A stretch of 64,000 nt of DNA from Jidongwangia harbinensis (lineage in GTDB: Bacteria > Actinomycetota > Actinomycetes > Mycobacteriales > Micromonosporaceae). The notes under the pieces are model-generated. The model was not told where the DNA came from. It was given only the letters and a program-made list of their open reading frames with translations, and ran no database searches. Location: positions 1 to 64,000 of the forward strand of contig NZ_JAIWNC010000052.1 of the NCBI RefSeq assembly GCF_020216025.1. Reading direction: 5' to 3'. How positions within the stretch are numbered: position 1 is the first letter of the stretch; each line of letters starts with the position of its first letter. The translations under genes were made by a program, and so were the position numbers. Shown here one piece after another: positions 41,109 to 50,130 of this stretch.

Positions 41109-41786
41109 ATGCGTTCACAGTTCGATCAATCCACCCGGCGATCCCGGTCCGCCTTCCGCCAGCCCGTCCGCGCGCTGGTCCTGCTGGTCGCCTTGCTGGC
41201 CGGCATCATGACCGTGCCCGGCACGGCACTGGCACACGGCACCGTCGTCAGCCCGGCCACCCGCGCCTACCAGTGCTGGCAGGCCTGGGGAAACAACCAC
41301 ACCAACCCGGCCATGCAGCAGCAGGACCCCATGTGTTACCAGGCCTTCCAGGCCAACCCTGACACCATGTGGAACTGGATGAGCGCGCTGCGGGACGGCC
41401 TCGGTGCCCAGTTCCAGGCCCGTACCCCGGACGGCCAGCTGTGCAGCAACGGCCTCTCCCGGAACAACAGCCTGAACACCCCGGGTGCCTGGAAGACGAC
41501 GCCGATCAGCAACAACTTCACCGTCCGTCTGCAGGACCAGGCCAGCCACGGCGCGGACTACTTCCGGGTGTACGTGAGCAAGAACGGGTTCAACCCGACC
41601 ACCCAGCGCCTCGGGTGGGGGAACCTCGACCTGGTCGCCACCACCGGGCGGTACGCACCGGCCCAGAGCATCTCGTTCAACGTCTCGACCTCCGGATACA
41701 CCGGACAGCACATCGTGTTCATCATCTGGCAGGCCTCGCACCTCGACCAGGCCTACATGTGGTGCAGTGACGTCACCTTCAGTTGA
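41109..41786 (+). CDS. AA10 lytic polysaccharide monooxygenase
   Basis: A 225-residue secreted copper enzyme that cuts cellulose or chitin oxidatively. The signal peptide ends at ALA, so the mature protein begins HGTVVSPATRAYQCW with the N-terminal His of the copper brace; the second His is in ASHGADYF. The two disulfide-region cysteines and the end QAYMWCSDVTF fit cellulose-active AA10 proteins. There is no attached binding domain. GGAGG lies 6 bases before the ATG at 41109; an ATG two codons earlier directly abuts it. CebR-like control supports a role in cellulose breakdown. Confidence 0.94.
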   Translation: MRSQFDQSTRRSRSAFRQPVRALVLLVALLAGIMTVPGTALAHGTVVSPATRAYQCWQAWGNNHTNPAMQQQDPMCYQAFQANPDTMWNWMSALRDGLGAQFQARTPDGQLCSNGLSRNNSLNTPGAWKTTPISNNFTVRLQDQASHGADYFRVYVSKNGFNPTTQRLGWGNLDLVATTGRYAPAQSISFNVSTSGYTGQHIVFIIWQASHLDQAYMWCSDVTFS

Positions 41787-41812
41787 TCGGTAACATCCGC
41801 ACCTGCTTCACT

Positions 41813-41848
41813 GATCCGGCCCGGGACGCCATCGTCCTGGGCCGGATC
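41813..41848 (+). terminator. Terminator after the AA10 gene
   Basis: A GATCCGGCCC...GGGCCGGATC stem extended by CGTCC/GGACG around CCAT, followed by TTTG. Confidence 0.85.
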
Positions 41849-41877
41849 TTTGCCTTCGGGGGCGCCGGGAGGGTGCA

Positions 41878-42468
41878 GTGCGGATCGCGGGTGCTTCGCC
41901 GTACCGGGTGGCGGCTCTGGACGGCTCGACCTGGGCCGCCTTCGCGGCGCTGGTGGAACGCCACAACGGCGTCTTCGGCGGCTGTTGGTGCATGGGATTC
42001 CACGGGGGGATGTCGCGGGACGACCCGGCGCGGAACCGGGCCGCGAAGGAGCAGCGCGTGCGGCAGGGACAGGCCCACGCCGCGCTGGTCTTCGACGGCG
42101 ACGACTGTGTGGGCTGGTGCCAGTTCGGCACGCCGGGGGAGGTGCCCCAGATCAAGAACCGGGCGGCGTACGAGAAGGGCCGCACCGGATCACCCGACTG
42201 GCGGATCGCCTGCTGTTTCGTGGGCAAGGGGCACCGGCGCCGGGGCGTCGCCACGGCGGCGCTGGCGGGCGCGCTGGACCTGATCGCCGGTCTGGGCGGC
42301 GGCACCGTCGAGGGGTATCCGGAGGCCGCGGACGCGGTGTCCGCCGGCTTTCTCTATCACGGCGCACTCTCGACGTACGAAAAGCTGGGTTTCGTCCGGG
42401 ACCGCCTGATCGGTAAGCACCGGTGGGTCGTGACCCGGACGGTGGAACCCGCGACCCGCAAAACTTGA
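41878..42468 (+). CDS. GNAT-family N-acetyltransferase
   Basis: A 196-residue cytoplasmic protein. The acetyl-CoA loop is seen in CCFVGKGHRRRGVATAALAGAL (R/Q-x2-G-x-G/A variant), with the C-terminal STYEKLGFVRDR and KHRWVVTRTV strands typical of GNAT enzymes. The N-terminal part is rich in Cys and Trp (GGCWCMGFH). The GTG has GGAGGG close upstream. Its substrate is unknown. Confidence 0.85.
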   Translation: MRIAGASPYRVAALDGSTWAAFAALVERHNGVFGGCWCMGFHGGMSRDDPARNRAAKEQRVRQGQAHAALVFDGDDCVGWCQFGTPGEVPQIKNRAAYEKGRTGSPDWRIACCFVGKGHRRRGVATAALAGALDLIAGLGGGTVEGYPEAADAVSAGFLYHGALSTYEKLGFVRDRLIGKHRWVVTRTVEPATRKT

Positions 42469-42500
42469 TCTGTTCCAGAAAAGTCGCCTATGTTGATCTC
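42465..42500 (+). promoter_or_regulatory. furA promoter with FurA-box-like sequence, leaderless
   Basis: -35 TTGATC (42465-42470), 18-base spacer, -10 TATGTT (42489-42494), with the furA GTG only 6 bases after the -10. The transcript would begin at or next to the start codon. The spacer contains TTCCAGAAAAG, a sequence also present in the FurA-bound region of mycobacterial furA-katG promoters, so autorepression is likely. Confidence 0.7.
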
Positions 42501-42929
42501 GTGACGTCCGACTTCGAGGCCCAGCTGCGCGCGGTGTCGCTGCGGGTGACCCGGCCCCGACTGGCGGTCCTCGAAGCGCTGCGCGACCATCCGCACGTCG
42601 ACACCGACACGGTGATTGCGCTAGTTCGGGCGCATTGTCCTAAAGTATCCCGCCAGGCGGTGTACGACGTGCTGCGGGCGCTCACCACCACCGGCCTGGT
42701 GCGGCGCATCGAGCCGGCCGGCGCGGCCGCCCGCTACGAGTCGCGGGTGGGCGACAACCACCATCACGTCGTGTGCCGCTCCTGCGGTGCGATCGCCGAC
42801 GTCGACTGTGCCGTCGGCCACGCCCCCTGCCTCACCGCCTCGGACGACCACGGCTTCGTGGTCGACGAGGCGGAGGTCGTGTATTGGGGCACCTGCCCCG
42901 ACTGCCTGACCACACGCACTGCCCAGTGA
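42501..42929 (+). CDS. furA: FurA-type redox/metal regulator of katG
   Basis: A 142-residue Fur-family repressor. The winged helix contains VSRQAVYDVLRALTTTGLVRRIEP. Metal and zinc ligands lie in GDNHHHVVCRSCG and near the end in WGTCPDC, two CxxC pairs that hold structural zinc. It precedes katG by 23 bases in an operon. In actinobacteria such FurA proteins repress katG until oxidised. GTG start with no leader. Confidence 0.94.
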   Translation: MTSDFEAQLRAVSLRVTRPRLAVLEALRDHPHVDTDTVIALVRAHCPKVSRQAVYDVLRALTTTGLVRRIEPAGAAARYESRVGDNHHHVVCRSCGAIADVDCAVGHAPCLTASDDHGFVVDEAEVVYWGTCPDCLTTRTAQ

Positions 42930-42952
42930 TCCGCCAGTTCGGAAGGAACCAG

Positions 42953-45229
42953 ATGAGCGACACGCAGGACAACGTCAGCGCCAGCGCGCAGGGCGTGGAC
43001 CGGATGGCGGCGGACGGCTGTCCGGTCGCGCACGACTCGGTGACCGCGCACGGCAGCGAGAGCGAGAACCCGGCGATCGACTCGCCGACCCCGAAGACCG
43101 GCGGCCGGCCGCACACCAACCGGGACTGGTGGCCCAACCAGCTCGACCTGTCGGTGCTGCACGCCCACTCGTCCAAGGGCAACCCGCTGGGCGAGAACTT
43201 CAGCTACGCGGCGGAGTTCGCCAAGCTCGACGTCGAGGCGCTCAAGCGGGACATCACCGAGGTGCTGACCACCTCGCAGGACTGGTGGCCGGCCGACTTC
43301 GGCCACTACGGCGGCCTGATGATCCGGATGAGCTGGCACGCCGCGGGCACGTACCGCATCCACGACGGCCGGGGCGGGGCCGGCGACGGCGGCCAGCGGT
43401 TCGCGCCGCTCAACAGCTGGCCCGACAACGCCAACCTGGACAAGGCCCGCCGGCTGCTCTGGCCGGTCAAGCAGAAGTACGGCCAGCAGATCTCCTGGGC
43501 CGACCTGCTCGTGCTGGCCGGCAACGTGGCCCTGGAGTCGATGGGCTTCAAGACCTTCGGCTTCGGCTTCGGCCGCGAGGACGTCTGGGAGCCCGAGGAG
43601 ATCTTCTGGGGCCCGGAGGACGCCTGGCTGGGCGACGAGCGCTACGTCTCCGACAACGCGATGGCGGAGAACGTCGGCGCCACCGAGATGGGCCTGATCT
43701 ACGTCAACCCGGAGGGACCGCGCGGCAGCGGGGACTTCCGGGCGGCGGCCCACTTCATCCGGGAGACGTTCGGCCGGATGGCGATGAACGACGAGGAGAC
43801 CGTCGCGCTCATCGCCGGCGGCCACACGTTCGGCAAGACCCACGGCGCCGGACCCGCGGACAACCACATCGGCCCGGAGCCGGAGGGCGCGGCGCTGGAG
43901 AACCAGGGCCTGGGCTGGCTGAGCACGTACGGCAGCGGCAAGGGCAAGGACACCATCACCAGCGGCCTCGAGGTGACCTGGACCGACCGGCCGACGCAGT
44001 GGAGCAACCGGTTCTTCGAGATCCTCTTCGGTTACGAGTGGGAGCTCGAGATGAGCCCCGGCGGCGCCAAGCAGTGGGTCGCCAAGGACGCCGAGGCGAT
44101 CATCCCGGACGCGCACGACCCGGCGAAGAAGCACAAGCCGACGATGCTCACCACCGACCTGTCGCTGCGTTTCGATCCGACGTACGAGAAGATCTCCCGT
44201 CGTTTCCTGGAGAACCCCGACGAGTTCGCGCTCGCGTTCGCCAAGGCCTGGTACAAGCTGCTGCACCGGGACATGGGCCCGGTCAGCCGCTTCCTGGGGC
44301 CGTGGGTCGCCGAGCCGCAGCTGTGGCAGGACCCGGTGCCGGCGGTCGACCACCAGCTGGTGGACGACGCCGACGTCGCCGCGCTCAAGGCGACCGTGCT
44401 CCGGTCCGGGCTGTCCACCGCCCAGCTGATCTCCACCGCCTGGGCCTCCGCCGCGAGCTTCCGGTCCACCGACAAGCGCGGCGGCGCCAACGGCGCGCGG
44501 ATCCGGCTCGAACCGCAGCGCTCCTGGGAGGTCAACGAGCCGGAGCAGCTCGCCACGGTGCTGAAGACGCTCGAGGGCATCCAGCGCGAGTTCAACGACG
44601 CGGGCGGCGCGAAGATCTCGCTGGCCGACCTGATCGTGCTGGCCGGCTCGGCCGCCGTCGAGAAGGCCGCCCGGGACGCCGGCGTCGAGGTGACCGTGCC
44701 GTTCCGGCCGGGCCGCACGGACGCCTCCCAGGAGCAGACGGACGTGGAGTCCTTCCGGGTTCTCGAGCCGCGCGCCGACGGGTTCCGCAACTACCTGCGG
44801 GCCGGCGAGAAGACCCAGCCGGAGGTGCTGCTCATCGACCGTGCCTACATGCTGGATCTGACCGCGCCCCAGATGACCGTCCTGATCGGTGGCCTGCGCG
44901 CGCTGGGCGCCAACGTCGGCGGCAGCCGGCACGGCGTGCTCACCGACCGGCCCGGCGTGCTCAGCAACGACTTCTTCGCCAACCTGCTCTCCCCGGGCAC
45001 CCGGTGGAAGGTGTCGGAGTCCGACGAGCACGTGTACGAGATCCGGGACCTGGCCACCGACCAGGTGAAGTGGACCGCCACCGCGGTCGACCTGGTCTTC
45101 GGCTCCAACTCGCAGCTGCGGGCGCTCGCCGAGGTGTACGCCGGCCAGGACGCGCACACCAAGTTCGTGGCCGACTTCGTGGCGGCCTGGACCAAGGTCA
45201 TGGAACTCGACCGGTTTGACCTGGCCTGA
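42953..45229 (+). CDS. katG: Catalase-peroxidase
   Basis: A 758-residue heme enzyme that breaks down hydrogen peroxide. The distal site is RMSWHAAGTYR, the proximal His lies in GGHTFGKTHGA. The Met-Tyr-Trp cross-link residues are expected in MAMNDEE (Met), LIYVNPEGP (Tyr) and the Trp of SWH. The Ser equivalent to the isoniazid-related position is kept in ITSGLEV. Both duplicated domains are present and length is normal. GGAAGG lies upstream of the ATG. Co-transcribed with furA. Confidence 0.98.
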   Translation: MSDTQDNVSASAQGVDRMAADGCPVAHDSVTAHGSESENPAIDSPTPKTGGRPHTNRDWWPNQLDLSVLHAHSSKGNPLGENFSYAAEFAKLDVEALKRDITEVLTTSQDWWPADFGHYGGLMIRMSWHAAGTYRIHDGRGGAGDGGQRFAPLNSWPDNANLDKARRLLWPVKQKYGQQISWADLLVLAGNVALESMGFKTFGFGFGREDVWEPEEIFWGPEDAWLGDERYVSDNAMAENVGATEMGLIYVNPEGPRGSGDFRAAAHFIRETFGRMAMNDEETVALIAGGHTFGKTHGAGPADNHIGPEPEGAALENQGLGWLSTYGSGKGKDTITSGLEVTWTDRPTQWSNRFFEILFGYEWELEMSPGGAKQWVAKDAEAIIPDAHDPAKKHKPTMLTTDLSLRFDPTYEKISRRFLENPDEFALAFAKAWYKLLHRDMGPVSRFLGPWVAEPQLWQDPVPAVDHQLVDDADVAALKATVLRSGLSTAQLISTAWASAASFRSTDKRGGANGARIRLEPQRSWEVNEPEQLATVLKTLEGIQREFNDAGGAKISLADLIVLAGSAAVEKAARDAGVEVTVPFRPGRTDASQEQTDVESFRVLEPRADGFRNYLRAGEKTQPEVLLIDRAYMLDLTAPQMTVLIGGLRALGANVGGSRHGVLTDRPGVLSNDFFANLLSPGTRWKVSESDEHVYEIRDLATDQVKWTATAVDLVFGSNSQLRALAEVYAGQDAHTKFVADFVAAWTKVMELDRFDLA

Positions 45230-45246
45230 TCCGGCCCGGCGCCCGG

Positions 45247-45277
45247 CCCGGCCGGTCCATCGAGGACCGGCCGGGTT
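45247..45277 (+). terminator. Terminator after katG
   Basis: Perfect 12-bp stem (45247-45258 with 45264-45275), loop ATCGA, then TT. Strong rho-independent-like hairpin. Confidence 0.9.
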
Positions 45278-45302
45278 GCACCGGTGGGATAGAAACGGTT
45301 CC

Positions 45303-47996
45303 ATGCGTGGATATCTCGCGGGGGCGTTGTCCGCTGTTCTGATCATGGGTGCGGCCGGTCCGGCGGTGGCCGCGCCGCCCACCCCGGCACCGGCCCGGGA
45401 CGCCGCCGGCTGGTCGGTGACCGACGGAAAGCTGACCTGGCGGTCGGGCGAGCGGGTGCCGATGGGCGACGCCGCGGTGGAGTTCTGGTCGGGCGACCGG
45501 ATGCTGGGCCGGGCCCGCCCGCACCCCGACGGCCGCACGTTCAGCCTGCCGCTGCGCGGGGCGGTGCGGCCGGACGGCCTTTCCGTGCGGGCCGGTGGCG
45601 AACGGATCGACCGGCCCGAGCCACGCACGAAGCGGCGCGCCGGACCGGTCGCCGCGGCCCCGGCGCCGCGGCCCGCGAACGCCGTCGACCCCGGCGTACC
45701 CGGGCCCTATGAGCCGGTCACCGGGGAGTACGACCTCCCCGCGGTCACCCTGCCCGACTTCCCGGAGAAGGTCGAGATGCGGGCCGTCGTGGTGGCCCCC
45801 CGGGACGCTCCCGGCGTGCGCCCGCTCGCCCTGTTCCTGCACGGCCGGCACTGGATCTGCTTCCGCGGCGAGGAGGACGTCCCGCAGACGTGGCCGTGTC
45901 CGGCCGGCACCGAACCGGTCCCCAGCCACCGCGGCTACCTGCAGGCCCAGCGGCTGCTGGCGTCGCAGGGCTACTTGACCGTGTCCATCTCGGCGAACGG
46001 CGTGAACGGGCAGGACGGCGTGCTCGAGGACGGCGGCGCCCAGGCCCGCTCCTCGCTGGTCCGGCTGCACCTGGCGGCGTGGGCGGACTGGGCCGGCGCC
46101 GGGCGCGACGGCGCACCCGCCGCGGTCCGCGCCGCGCCGCCCGCCGACCTGTCCCGGGTGTTCCTGATGGGCCACTCCCGCGGCGGCGAGGGCGTGAGCC
46201 GGGCCGCCATGGACTCGCTGACCCCGCCGCCGGCCGCGCACGACGGATACCACGGCGAGGTGCGCTGGACGGTGCGCGGCCTGCTGCTGATCGGCCCCAC
46301 CGCGTTCGGCCAGGACCCGGTGCCGGACGTGCCGTCGGCCACGATCCTGCCCGGCTGCGACGGCGACGTCTCCGACCTGCAGGGCCAGATGCTGGTGGAC
46401 GAGACCCGCGGGGTCAGCCGCGGCCGGGCGCTGCACAGCGCGCTGTACGTGGTCGGCGCCAACCACAACTACTTCAACACCGAATGGACGCCGGGACAGT
46501 CGGCGGCGCCGTCCGTCGACGACTTCCGGGACGTCGGCGTACCCGACCCGGTGTGCTCACCCGGCGCCGCCACCCGGCTCACCGCGGCGCAGCAGCAGAA
46601 CGTCGGCGCCACCTACATCGCGGCCGCCGCCCGGCTGTTCGTCGGCGGCGACGACCGGGTCCGCCCGCTGCTCGACGGCAGCGGCCGCGGCGCGCCGTCG
46701 GCCGCGCCGGCCCGGGTGCTCAGCCACGCGCTCGGCGCCGGCCGCACCCCGGCGCTCATCCCGGACCCGTCCACCCGGGTGACCGGCGGGGCGCGGATCT
46801 GCGACCAGGTCACCGACGACGAGACCGCGTCCTGCCTGGGCGGGGAGGCCGACCCGCGACAGGCGCACTTCGTGCCGTTCCGCTCGGCCGTCCCGGAACC
46901 CGGCCGGCACGCGGCCGAGCTGTCCTGGTCCGCCGCCGGGCAACCGGTCCGGCTCACCCCGTCCCGCCCGTTCGCCGTGTCCGGCGCCCGCGACCTGGCG
47001 CTGCGCGTGATCGTCCCGCCGAACACCACCGGCACCCGGTTCGGGGTGCGCGTCGTCGGCGCCGACGGCCGGCGTACCGGGCTGGGCGACGTCCGGATCG
47101 ACGGGCTGCCCGGCACCGCCCGCACCACCTCGCACTGGGCCCAGGAGGTGCGGGTCCCGCTCAACGGCGTCACCGGCCCGCTGACGGCGCTGGAACTCAC
47201 CCCGCGCACCGCGTCGGGCCGGGCCTGGTTGCTCGACGCCTGGGGCTGGCGGCCGGGCACCCCGGACCCGGGCACGACCGCCCTGCCCCGGCTGGACATC
47301 GGGAACCTCGAGGTGGCCGAGGGCGACTCCGGCTTGGCGGAGTACCAGATCCCGGTCCAGATCTCCGGGGCCGGCGGCGGCGTCGTCCGGCTGTTCCTGA
47401 GCGACGCCGACACGTTCGAGACCCGGTCCTGGCTGGCCACCGTCCAGCCGGGCCAGCGCACCATCCCGGTCCCGGTCGAGGTCACCGGCGACACCGTGTG
47501 GAACTACACGGAGGAGCACGGGCTGACCGCCAAGGCGGAGCAGAACTTCGTGATCGGCGACTACGTCGGCGGCGTCGCGGTCCGCAACGACGACCCGGAT
47601 CCGGTGGTCACGGTGGAGTCCGCGACCGCCCGGGTCGCCGAGGGCGGGACGCTGACCTGGACCGTCGCGGTGTCCGCGCCGACCGAGACCGGATACTTCG
47701 CGGTCACCAGGGCGCTGCCACCGGCGGCCGGGACCGAGCTGTCCACCACGGACGTCGATCCGGCCTGGTTCACCGACAACACCGGGGAGCCGGTCGAGCC
47801 GTCCCGGCCGCTGTCGCAGACCTGGGTGACGCCGTACGTGTTCGTCGGACCGGACGCGGGCACCGGAGAGCTGACCGTCCCGACCGTCACCGACCCGCTG
47901 ACCGAACCGGACGAGGCGGTGGAACTGCACTTCCTCGAGTACGCGGACGCTCCGGTGCCGGACGAGGTGCTGACCGGGGTGGTCACCGGCGGCTGA
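45303..47996 (+). CDS. Large secreted alpha/beta hydrolase with C-terminal beta domains
   Basis: An 897-residue exported protein. Signal peptide 1-24 ends at AVAA. A beta-rich N-terminal region (about 25-110) precedes an alpha/beta-hydrolase core with LALFLHGRHWICF and a nucleophile elbow GHSRGGEG (Ser about 290); LPGCDGDVSDLQGQ resembles the acid loop and GANHNYFNTEW the His loop. After about residue 480 it is all-beta, ending in two Calx-beta-like modules (from about 655: LEVAEGDSGLAEYQIPV and VTVESATARVAEGGTLTWTVAV). Probable extracellular esterase or lipase; the substrate cannot be read. No operon partner. Confidence 0.78.
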   Translation: MRGYLAGALSAVLIMGAAGPAVAAPPTPAPARDAAGWSVTDGKLTWRSGERVPMGDAAVEFWSGDRMLGRARPHPDGRTFSLPLRGAVRPDGLSVRAGGERIDRPEPRTKRRAGPVAAAPAPRPANAVDPGVPGPYEPVTGEYDLPAVTLPDFPEKVEMRAVVVAPRDAPGVRPLALFLHGRHWICFRGEEDVPQTWPCPAGTEPVPSHRGYLQAQRLLASQGYLTVSISANGVNGQDGVLEDGGAQARSSLVRLHLAAWADWAGAGRDGAPAAVRAAPPADLSRVFLMGHSRGGEGVSRAAMDSLTPPPAAHDGYHGEVRWTVRGLLLIGPTAFGQDPVPDVPSATILPGCDGDVSDLQGQMLVDETRGVSRGRALHSALYVVGANHNYFNTEWTPGQSAAPSVDDFRDVGVPDPVCSPGAATRLTAAQQQNVGATYIAAAARLFVGGDDRVRPLLDGSGRGAPSAAPARVLSHALGAGRTPALIPDPSTRVTGGARICDQVTDDETASCLGGEADPRQAHFVPFRSAVPEPGRHAAELSWSAAGQPVRLTPSRPFAVSGARDLALRVIVPPNTTGTRFGVRVVGADGRRTGLGDVRIDGLPGTARTTSHWAQEVRVPLNGVTGPLTALELTPRTASGRAWLLDAWGWRPGTPDPGTTALPRLDIGNLEVAEGDSGLAEYQIPVQISGAGGGVVRLFLSDADTFETRSWLATVQPGQRTIPVPVEVTGDTVWNYTEEHGLTAKAEQNFVIGDYVGGVAVRNDDPDPVVTVESATARVAEGGTLTWTVAVSAPTETGYFAVTRALPPAAGTELSTTDVDPAWFTDNTGEPVEPSRPLSQTWVTPYVFVGPDAGTGELTVPTVTDPLTEPDEAVELHFLEYADAPVPDEVLTGVVTGG

Positions 47997-48052
47997 ACCC
48001 GGGCGCCGATTCGTTCAAGACGGCGTCACCGCGGCCTTGGTACCTTCCCGCC

Positions 48053-48457
48053 ATGGACCCGATGACCTCACCGTCGCGACACCTCAGTGCGTACATCGAC
48101 CGCCCGGCACAGGAGGTCTACGACTACGCGTCGGACCCGGCCCGGCTGCCCGAGTGGGCACCCGGGCTGGGCACCTCCATCGCCCTGGTCGACGGGCAGT
48201 GGGTGATGGAGTCGCCGATGGGCCGGATCGTGGTGACGTTCGCGCCGCACAACGAGTTCGGCGTCCTCGACCACCACGTGACGCTGCCGTCCGGGGAGGA
48301 CTTCTACAACCCGATGCGGGTGACCGCCTCCGGTACCGGCTCGGAGATCGTGTTCAGCCTGCGCCGCCAGGCGGCGATGAGCGACGAGGACTTCGACCGC
48401 GACGCCGACGCGGTGCTGGCCGACCTGGTCCGGCTCAAGCGCCGGATGGAGCATTGA
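48053..48457 (+). CDS. SRPBCC-family small protein
   Basis: A 134-residue START/Bet v 1-like protein (HLSAYIDRPAQEVYDYASDPARLPEWAPGLG at the N-terminus and DEDFDRDADAVLADLVRLKRRM as the long C-terminal helix). Such proteins bind hydrophobic ligands or act as polyketide-cyclase-like folds. ATG at 48053, or 48062 three codons later. It is 22 bases upstream of a Tat-exported serine hydrolase and may be co-transcribed with it. Confidence 0.82.
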   Translation: MDPMTSPSRHLSAYIDRPAQEVYDYASDPARLPEWAPGLGTSIALVDGQWVMESPMGRIVVTFAPHNEFGVLDHHVTLPSGEDFYNPMRVTASGTGSEIVFSLRRQAAMSDEDFDRDADAVLADLVRLKRRMEH

Positions 48458-48479
48458 CCGCGGTGCATACGATGAGCCG

Positions 48480-50000
48480 ATGGCGAACAACCTGATGCTG
48501 TCCCGGCGTACTCTCCTGGGCGCCGCGGCGGCCGGCGGCGCGGCGGCTCTCGTCGGTTCCCGGCCGGCGTCCGCGGCCACCAGGCCGCGGGCCGTGCGCG
48601 AGCTGGAGGAGAAGATCCAGGCCGGCATGGCCGCCTACCGGATTCCCGGCGTGGCGTACGGCCTGCGGTACCGGGGCGCCGACTACACCGGCGGCTTCGG
48701 CGTGACGAATGTCGACGATCCGGAGCCGGTCGACGCGGACACCGTCTTCCGGGTCGGCTCCACCAGCAAGACGTTCGCCGGCACCACGGTGATGCGGCTG
48801 GTCGAGCGCGGCCAGCTCGACCTGCACCGCACGGTCCGCAGCTACCTGCCGGACTTCCGCACCGCCGACCCGGCCGCGTCCGCCCGGGTCACCGTGCGCG
48901 AGGCGCTCAACCACAGCGCCGGCTGGCTCGGCGACTTCTTCCTGGACACCGGCGAGGGCGACGGCGCGCTGGCCGAGTACGTCGCCGCGATGTCCGTGCT
49001 GCCGCAGCTGACCCGGCCCGGGCAGGTGATGGCGTACAACAACGCCGCGATCGGGCTCGCCGGGCGGCTGATCGAGGTGGTCACCGGCGACACCTACGAG
49101 CAGGCGGTGCGGTCCCTCGTCCTCGACCCGCTGCGCCTGCGGCACAGCGCGTTCACGCTGGGCGAACTGCCGGGCGTGCCGGTGGCCACCTCGCATCTGT
49201 ACGACGAGGACGGCGCGCCGGTGGCGTACCCCGAGGGGTTCTTCATCTGGCGGAGCCTGAACCCGGCCGGCGGCCTGATCTCCAGCGCCCGGGACCAGCT
49301 GCGCTGGGCGAACTTCCATCTGGGCGACGGCGGGCGGCTGCTCACCCCGGCGTCGATGCGCCGGATGCAGTCACGGCCCGGGCCCGGCGGCGCGCTGTTC
49401 ACGGAGACCGACGGCTTCGGGGTCACCTGGATGCTGCGGCCGACCGCCGAGGGCCCGAAGGTGGTGCAGCACGGCGGCGACTGGACCGGGCAGCACTCCG
49501 GTTTCCTGATGGTGCCGCAGCGCGACTTCGCGCTGACCGTGCTGACCAACTCGGAGACCGGCCCGGCGCTGACCGCCGAGCTGTTCGCCGACGACTGGGC
49601 GCTGTCCCGTTTCGCCGGGGTGCACAACCTGCCGGCGGTGCCGCGCGCGCTCGGCGCGGCCGAGCTGGCGCCCTACACGGGTACGTTCACCGCGGAGCAG
49701 ATCAACCCGGACGGCTCCACGGCCGCCATCGTGCTCGACCTGGTGGCCGACGCCGGGCAACTCAGCATGCGACTCGACGGCGACGAGATCGGGCGGCTCG
49801 CGTTCTACCGCCGCGACTGGGTGCTGGTGCTCGAACCGAACGGCGCGCCCGCCCACTTCCGGGCCGACTTCCTGCGCGACGGCGGCGAGGTCCGCTGGTT
49901 GCGTTACGGCGGGCGGCTGTTCCGTCACGGGCCCGCGCCGGAGGCCCGCACCCGGTCGGCCCGGCCGGTGCCGTTCCGCCTGAACACCCTGCCGTACTGA
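48480..50000 (+). CDS. Tat-exported serine hydrolase, class C beta-lactamase family
   Basis: A 506-residue protein with twin-arginine signal (LSRRTLLGAAAAGG) ending at ASA. Catalytic Ser-x-x-Lys is STSK in FRVGSTSKTFAG. The Tyr-x-Asn motif is YNN in VMAYNNAAIGLAGRLIE, and HGGD (QHGGDWTGQHSGF) is the third box. The C-terminal 120 residues are a beta-barrel-like extension. Such proteins can be D-aminopeptidases, esterases or peptidoglycan-related enzymes. The Tat route implies folding before export, unlike the Sec lipoprotein of the same family at 16165. Confidence 0.87.
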   Translation: MANNLMLSRRTLLGAAAAGGAAALVGSRPASAATRPRAVRELEEKIQAGMAAYRIPGVAYGLRYRGADYTGGFGVTNVDDPEPVDADTVFRVGSTSKTFAGTTVMRLVERGQLDLHRTVRSYLPDFRTADPAASARVTVREALNHSAGWLGDFFLDTGEGDGALAEYVAAMSVLPQLTRPGQVMAYNNAAIGLAGRLIEVVTGDTYEQAVRSLVLDPLRLRHSAFTLGELPGVPVATSHLYDEDGAPVAYPEGFFIWRSLNPAGGLISSARDQLRWANFHLGDGGRLLTPASMRRMQSRPGPGGALFTETDGFGVTWMLRPTAEGPKVVQHGGDWTGQHSGFLMVPQRDFALTVLTNSETGPALTAELFADDWALSRFAGVHNLPAVPRALGAAELAPYTGTFTAEQINPDGSTAAIVLDLVADAGQLSMRLDGDEIGRLAFYRRDWVLVLEPNGAPAHFRADFLRDGGEVRWLRYGGRLFRHGPAPEARTRSARPVPFRLNTLPY

Positions 50001-50130
50001 CGCTCACCACCGATCGGCGGTGGCACCCGGGCAAGCGGCGGGGCACGAACGGACACACCGCCGGGGCAGGCGCATGGCGGCACGGCCGTGGGGGTAGGTA
50101 CCGGCCGCCACCGTCCTGAGGAGACACCGC

